Origin: Candidatus Poribacteria bacterium
GTDB taxonomy: Bacteria; Poribacteria; WGA-4E; WGA-3G
DNA length: 7,342 bases
Direction: 5' to 3'
NCBI GenBank assembly: GCA_028818995.1
Contig: JAPPMR010000871.1
Span: 1 to 7,342 of the forward strand
A model generated the notes under the pieces. It did no database searches. It was not told the origin of the DNA and saw only the letters and a program-made list of their open reading frames with translations. Shown in pieces: positions 4,689-7,342 of the stretch (the stretch's first letter is position 1; each line of letters begins with the position of its first letter). The position numbers and the translations under genes are program-made.

Positions 4689-6572
4689 TTGAAAGCAATA
4701 CCTTTCACAGATGTCACTATTACAGATCGTTTCTGGTCACCTCGCCAAACAACGAATTCTGAAAAAACCATCCCACATGAATTGGAACAGTGCCGAACAA
4801 CTGGCAGGATTGATAACTTTGCCAAAGCTGCCGGTTTGATGGAAGGCAACTTTGAAGGCATCTTCTTTAACGACTCGGATGTCCACAAATTAGTAGAAGC
4901 AGCAGCTTATACCCTACAAACACATCCCAATCCTGAATGGGAAGCAGAACTTGACGTGGTAATTGACAAAATTGCCAAAAGCCAACAAGCAGACGGCTAT
5001 CTGAATTCCTATTTTATACTCGTTGAGCCAGAAAAAAGATGGCAAAACCTCGGTATGATGCACGAGTTGTATTGTGCGGGACACCTATTTGAAGCAGGTG
5101 TCGCACACTATCAAGCAACAGGAAAACAGAATCTGCTTGACGTAGCTTGCCGATTTGCCGATCTCATTGATAATACTTTTGGGCATGGAAAACGTGATGG
5201 TTTGCCGGGGCATCAAGGGATTGAACTCGCGTTAGTGAAATTGGCGCGCGTAACAGGCGAAGCGCGTTACATGTCCCTTGCAGAATATTTCGTCACGACA
5301 CGCGGGGAATCTCCACATGTTTTTGAAAAGGAATTAGAAAATCCTGACCTACCCGGTGGTCTTGGCGCGTATCAACATCACTACACGCGGGATGAAAAAT
5401 ATGAAGGCACATACTCACAAGCACATAAGCCATTAAAAGAACAGACAGAATGTGTAGGACATGCAGTCCGGGCGATGTATCTCTACGCTGGTGCGGCTGA
5501 TATTGCGCTTGAAACGGGTGATGCCGACATTTCAAACGCCCTCAACGCACTTTGGGAAAATGTTGAAAAACGCCTGTACGTTACCGGTGGCGTAGGTCCA
5601 TCTGGACACAATGAGGGATTCACACAGGATTATGAATTGCCCAATTTCTCCGCTTATGCCGAAACGTGCGCTTCAATCGGATTGATATTTTGGGCACATC
5701 GCATGTTCCTATTGAAAGGCGAGTCACGTTTTATTGATGTGCTGGAAACCGCCCTTTACAACGGCGCCCTCTCAGGTGTTTCACTTGATGGCACAGGTTT
5801 CTTCTATCAGAATCCGTTAGCGAGTCGTGGTGGAAGGGAGCGGCATGCGTGGTTCGGGTGTGCGTGTTGCCCACCGAATATCGCACGTCTGCTCGGTTCT
5901 CTTGGGCAATATATCTATGCACAATCTGAAAAAGACTTATGGATAAATCTCTACGTTGGTGGCACTGCCTCCGCGACAGTAGCAGAGGATGTCTCCCTGA
6001 AATTAACGCAAGAAACTGATTATCCGTGGTCAGGAGATGCAAAAATAACAGTTGATCCTGACAAACCTGTAAAGTTTGCATTGAATTTGCGGATACCGGA
6101 TTGGTGTAACAATTTTAAGGTCGGCATCAACGGAGAATCTTACAATGCTAATGCTGTATCTAACGGATACCTATCAATTGACAGAGAATGGCAGTCTAAC
6201 GACACAGTAGAATTAAATTTAGATATGCCCGTAGAACGAATTTATGCGCATCCGTATGTGAGAGATAATCTTGGACGGTCAGCACTGCGTCGTGGGCCAC
6301 TGGTCTACTGTTTTGAGGATATTGACAATCCTGACGGTGCTTTTGAAACGTTATCGCTTGTTGATGATGCATCAGTTGAAACACTGTTTAACAATGAACT
6401 CCTTGGCGGCATTACGTTGCTCCGTGGCACTGGCACAGTGTTTGATGCGTCAGATTGGGAAAATAATCTCTACCTGCCGAAACCGAGTTTGAAACAGACG
6501 GATGTGACTGCAATCCCGTATTATGCGTGGTGCAACCGTGAAGTAGGACAGATGGCGGTTTGGGTTTTGTAA
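4689..6572 (+). CDS. GH127 (DUF1680) family glycosidase, beta-L-arabinofuranosidase-like
   Basis: Characterised members remove beta-L-arabinofuranosyl units using a zinc-bound cysteine nucleophile; related clades act on other sugars, so the substrate here is open. The 627-aa length is normal. An alpha/alpha-barrel fills roughly residues 10-420 (QADGYLNSYF 100-109, MHELYCAGH 124-132, ECVGHAVRAMYL 254-265) and beta-sandwich domains follow. The HypBA1 catalytic set is present: Glu309 (HNEGFTQDYELPN) matches the acid/base Glu322, Glu325 and Cys327 (ETC) match Glu338 and Cys340, and Cys393 and Cys394 (CACCPPN) match Cys417 and Cys418. The Glu-to-Glu spacing of 16 is identical. No signal peptide is visible, so it is probably cytoplasmic and acts on imported oligosaccharides. 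The start is TTG at 4689: no in-frame ATG occurs between the upstream stop at 4626 and here, AAGGA lies at a good distance, and the N-terminus DVTITDRFWSPR matches the family opening. The preceding repeats separate it from the upstream genes. Confidence 0.93.
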   Translation: MKAIPFTDVTITDRFWSPRQTTNSEKTIPHELEQCRTTGRIDNFAKAAGLMEGNFEGIFFNDSDVHKLVEAAAYTLQTHPNPEWEAELDVVIDKIAKSQQADGYLNSYFILVEPEKRWQNLGMMHELYCAGHLFEAGVAHYQATGKQNLLDVACRFADLIDNTFGHGKRDGLPGHQGIELALVKLARVTGEARYMSLAEYFVTTRGESPHVFEKELENPDLPGGLGAYQHHYTRDEKYEGTYSQAHKPLKEQTECVGHAVRAMYLYAGAADIALETGDADISNALNALWENVEKRLYVTGGVGPSGHNEGFTQDYELPNFSAYAETCASIGLIFWAHRMFLLKGESRFIDVLETALYNGALSGVSLDGTGFFYQNPLASRGGRERHAWFGCACCPPNIARLLGSLGQYIYAQSEKDLWINLYVGGTASATVAEDVSLKLTQETDYPWSGDAKITVDPDKPVKFALNLRIPDWCNNFKVGINGESYNANAVSNGYLSIDREWQSNDTVELNLDMPVERIYAHPYVRDNLGRSALRRGPLVYCFEDIDNPDGAFETLSLVDDASVETLFNNELLGGITLLRGTGTVFDASDWENNLYLPKPSLKQTDVTAIPYYAWCNREVGQMAVWVL

Positions 6573-6586
6573 TCTTCATTTTTGTG

Positions 6587-6600
6587 GCTACATCGGTAGC
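6587..6600. terminator. Weak hairpin between convergent genes, possible terminator
   Basis: GCTAC-ATCG-GTAGC is a perfect 5-bp stem with a 4-nt loop, lying in the 30-bp gap between the convergent glycosidase and WD40 genes. There is no T-run after it on either strand (the ATTTTT at 6579-6583 precedes it on the plus strand), so it is not a standard Rho-independent terminator. Confidence 0.25.
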
Positions 6601-6602
6601 AA

Positions 6603-7342
6603 CTAACGCAGCTTCCATAGCAGAATTGTGCCATCGGTTCCACTACTGGCAAGTGTCACATCATCTGGAGAAAACGCTATAGAAGCGACAACTTCCCAAT
6701 GTCCTGAGAGCGTAACGAAGTGCGTTCCTGTGCGAACATCCCATAACCGCACCGTCCCGTCTGCACTTCCAGAGGCAATTATGGTACTATCGTGAGAAAA
6801 TTTTAGGGATTCGATCCGATCTGCATGTCCTATGAGTGTGGCTATATGGTCTCTTGTGCTTGCATTCCATAACTGTACTGTGTTGGCCCTATTTCCAGTT
6901 GCGATTGTTTTACCATCCGGTGAAAACGCTACAGCCATGGCCGATGCACCATGGCCTGCGATTGTGCCAATGTGTCTTCCTGTCCGTGTGTCCCACAATC
7001 GCACCGTCGAATCCCAACCCGCACTGGCGAGTGTTTTGCCATCCGGTGAAAACGCAACGGATGTGACGAATCCCTTGTGTCCTTTGAGTGTGGTTCTTTG
7101 TTGTTTGGTCTGAGTATCCCACAATTGCACGCTACTGCTGCCCACAACACTGGTAGCGATTGTTTTACCATCCGATGAATACACTACGGTATTCACCATA
7201 TTGGTTTGTCCAATGAGCCTTGAAATCTGTTGTCCGGTCCGGGTGTCCCACAGTCCCACTGTTCTATCCTGGCTACCAGTTGCGATTGTTTTGCCATCCG
7301 GAGCAAACGCTATAGAATAAACAGGTACAGTATGTGCATGCC
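6603..7342 (-). CDS. WD40-repeat beta-propeller protein (C-terminal 245 residues; N-terminus outside window)
   Basis: WD40 proteins form beta-propellers that act as protein-binding platforms; no enzymatic role is visible. The reading frame is open to the window edge and ends with TAG. Six repeats are visible, each opening with a form of V-x-S-I-A-F-S-P-D-G-K-T and closing with TVRLWD. Repeats start at about 7318, 7193, 7064, 6938, 6812 and 6686. Five are 42 residues or fit that phase; the second visible one is 43 because SVVGSSSVQLW carries an extra residue and lacks the usual Asp. GH dipeptides (LKGHKGF, LIGHADR, LSGHWEV) precede most blades. The sequence stops just after the last LLWKLR, so the propeller closes at the C-terminus. 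A seventh blade or signal peptide would lie upstream, outside the window. A GTG at 7257-7259 is internal (TVGLWD), not the start. The gene converges on the glycosidase with a 30-bp gap. Confidence 0.92.
   Translation of the reverse strand, partial: HAHTVPVYSIAFAPDGKTIATGSQDRTVGLWDTRTGQQISRLIGQTNMVNTVVYSSDGKTIATSVVGSSSVQLWDTQTKQQRTTLKGHKGFVTSVAFSPDGKTLASAGWDSTVRLWDTRTGRHIGTIAGHGASAMAVAFSPDGKTIATGNRANTVQLWNASTRDHIATLIGHADRIESLKFSHDSTIIASGSADGTVRLWDVRTGTHFVTLSGHWEVVASIAFSPDDVTLASSGTDGTILLWKLR
6913..7310 (-). repeat. DNA-level tandem repeat of about 126 bp within the WD40 gene
   Basis: The plus-strand string CCATCCGGTGAAAACGC recurs at 6913-6929 and 7039-7055 exactly, and with changes at 7168-7184 and 7294-7310. 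Spacings are 126, 129 and 126 bp, matching one propeller blade each; the 129-bp spacing reflects the extra codon in one blade. Identity at nucleotide level points to blade duplication or gene conversion and makes this a possible site of unequal recombination. Confidence 0.8.

Noticed and set aside
7257..7259. GTG as the start codon of the WD40 gene
   Set aside because: The frame is open upstream to the window edge and encodes another blade (SIAFAPDGKTIATG), so the GTG is the internal Val of TVGLWD.

Overview
The window reads as chromosomal DNA from an uncultured Gram-negative-type bacterium of roughly 45% G+C (estimated by eye). It combines a housekeeping mutS, a Gfo/Idh/MocA sugar-type oxidoreductase, a GH127/DUF1680 glycosidase, a probable lipoprotein, a beta-propeller WD40 protein and a gap packed with palindromic repeats. 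That mixture fits what I associate with Candidatus Poribacteria or related sponge and pelagic lineages. This assignment is recollection and inference, and nothing in the window proves it.

Layout. Positions 1-2177 (minus strand) hold mutS, intact from its start codon through Walker B and cut by the window edge before its C-terminus. A 202-bp divergent intergenic region (2178-2379) carries a good mutS promoter (TTGACA, 17 bp, TAAGGT) with a perfect 11-nt palindrome in its spacer, plus a weaker plus-strand promoter for the next gene. Positions 2380-3399 (plus) encode a 339-aa Gfo/Idh/MocA oxidoreductase. After 44 bp, positions 3444-4130 (plus) encode a 228-aa probable lipoprotein that may carry the C-terminal half of a C39-like papain fold. 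Positions 4131-4688 contain no gene but hold at least three families of palindromic repeat. Positions 4689-6572 (plus, TTG start) encode a 627-aa GH127 beta-L-arabinofuranosidase-like enzyme. After a 30-bp convergent gap, 6603-7342 (minus) is the C-terminal end of a WD40-repeat protein that runs off the window.

How the genes may work together. The oxidoreductase and the GH127 enzyme are both typical of carbohydrate catabolism: the glycosidase would release a pentose-type sugar and the oxidoreductase would act on a sugar or polyol. Neither has a visible signal peptide, so both probably act in the cytoplasm. The lipoprotein gene is probably co-transcribed with the oxidoreductase. The repeat-rich gap separates GH127 from that pair, so GH127 is probably transcribed on its own. 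mutS and the WD40 gene look functionally unrelated.

The most interesting stretch is 4138-4625. A hairpin unit ending in GCGAAAGGTGTAT occurs three times, once inverted, and its stems differ between copies by base changes that mostly keep pairing. It is nested inside a roughly 258-bp inverted-repeat structure whose ends are themselves hairpins, and it is followed by a REP-like palindrome. This suggests a non-autonomous, MITE/REP-like mobile or structured element family.
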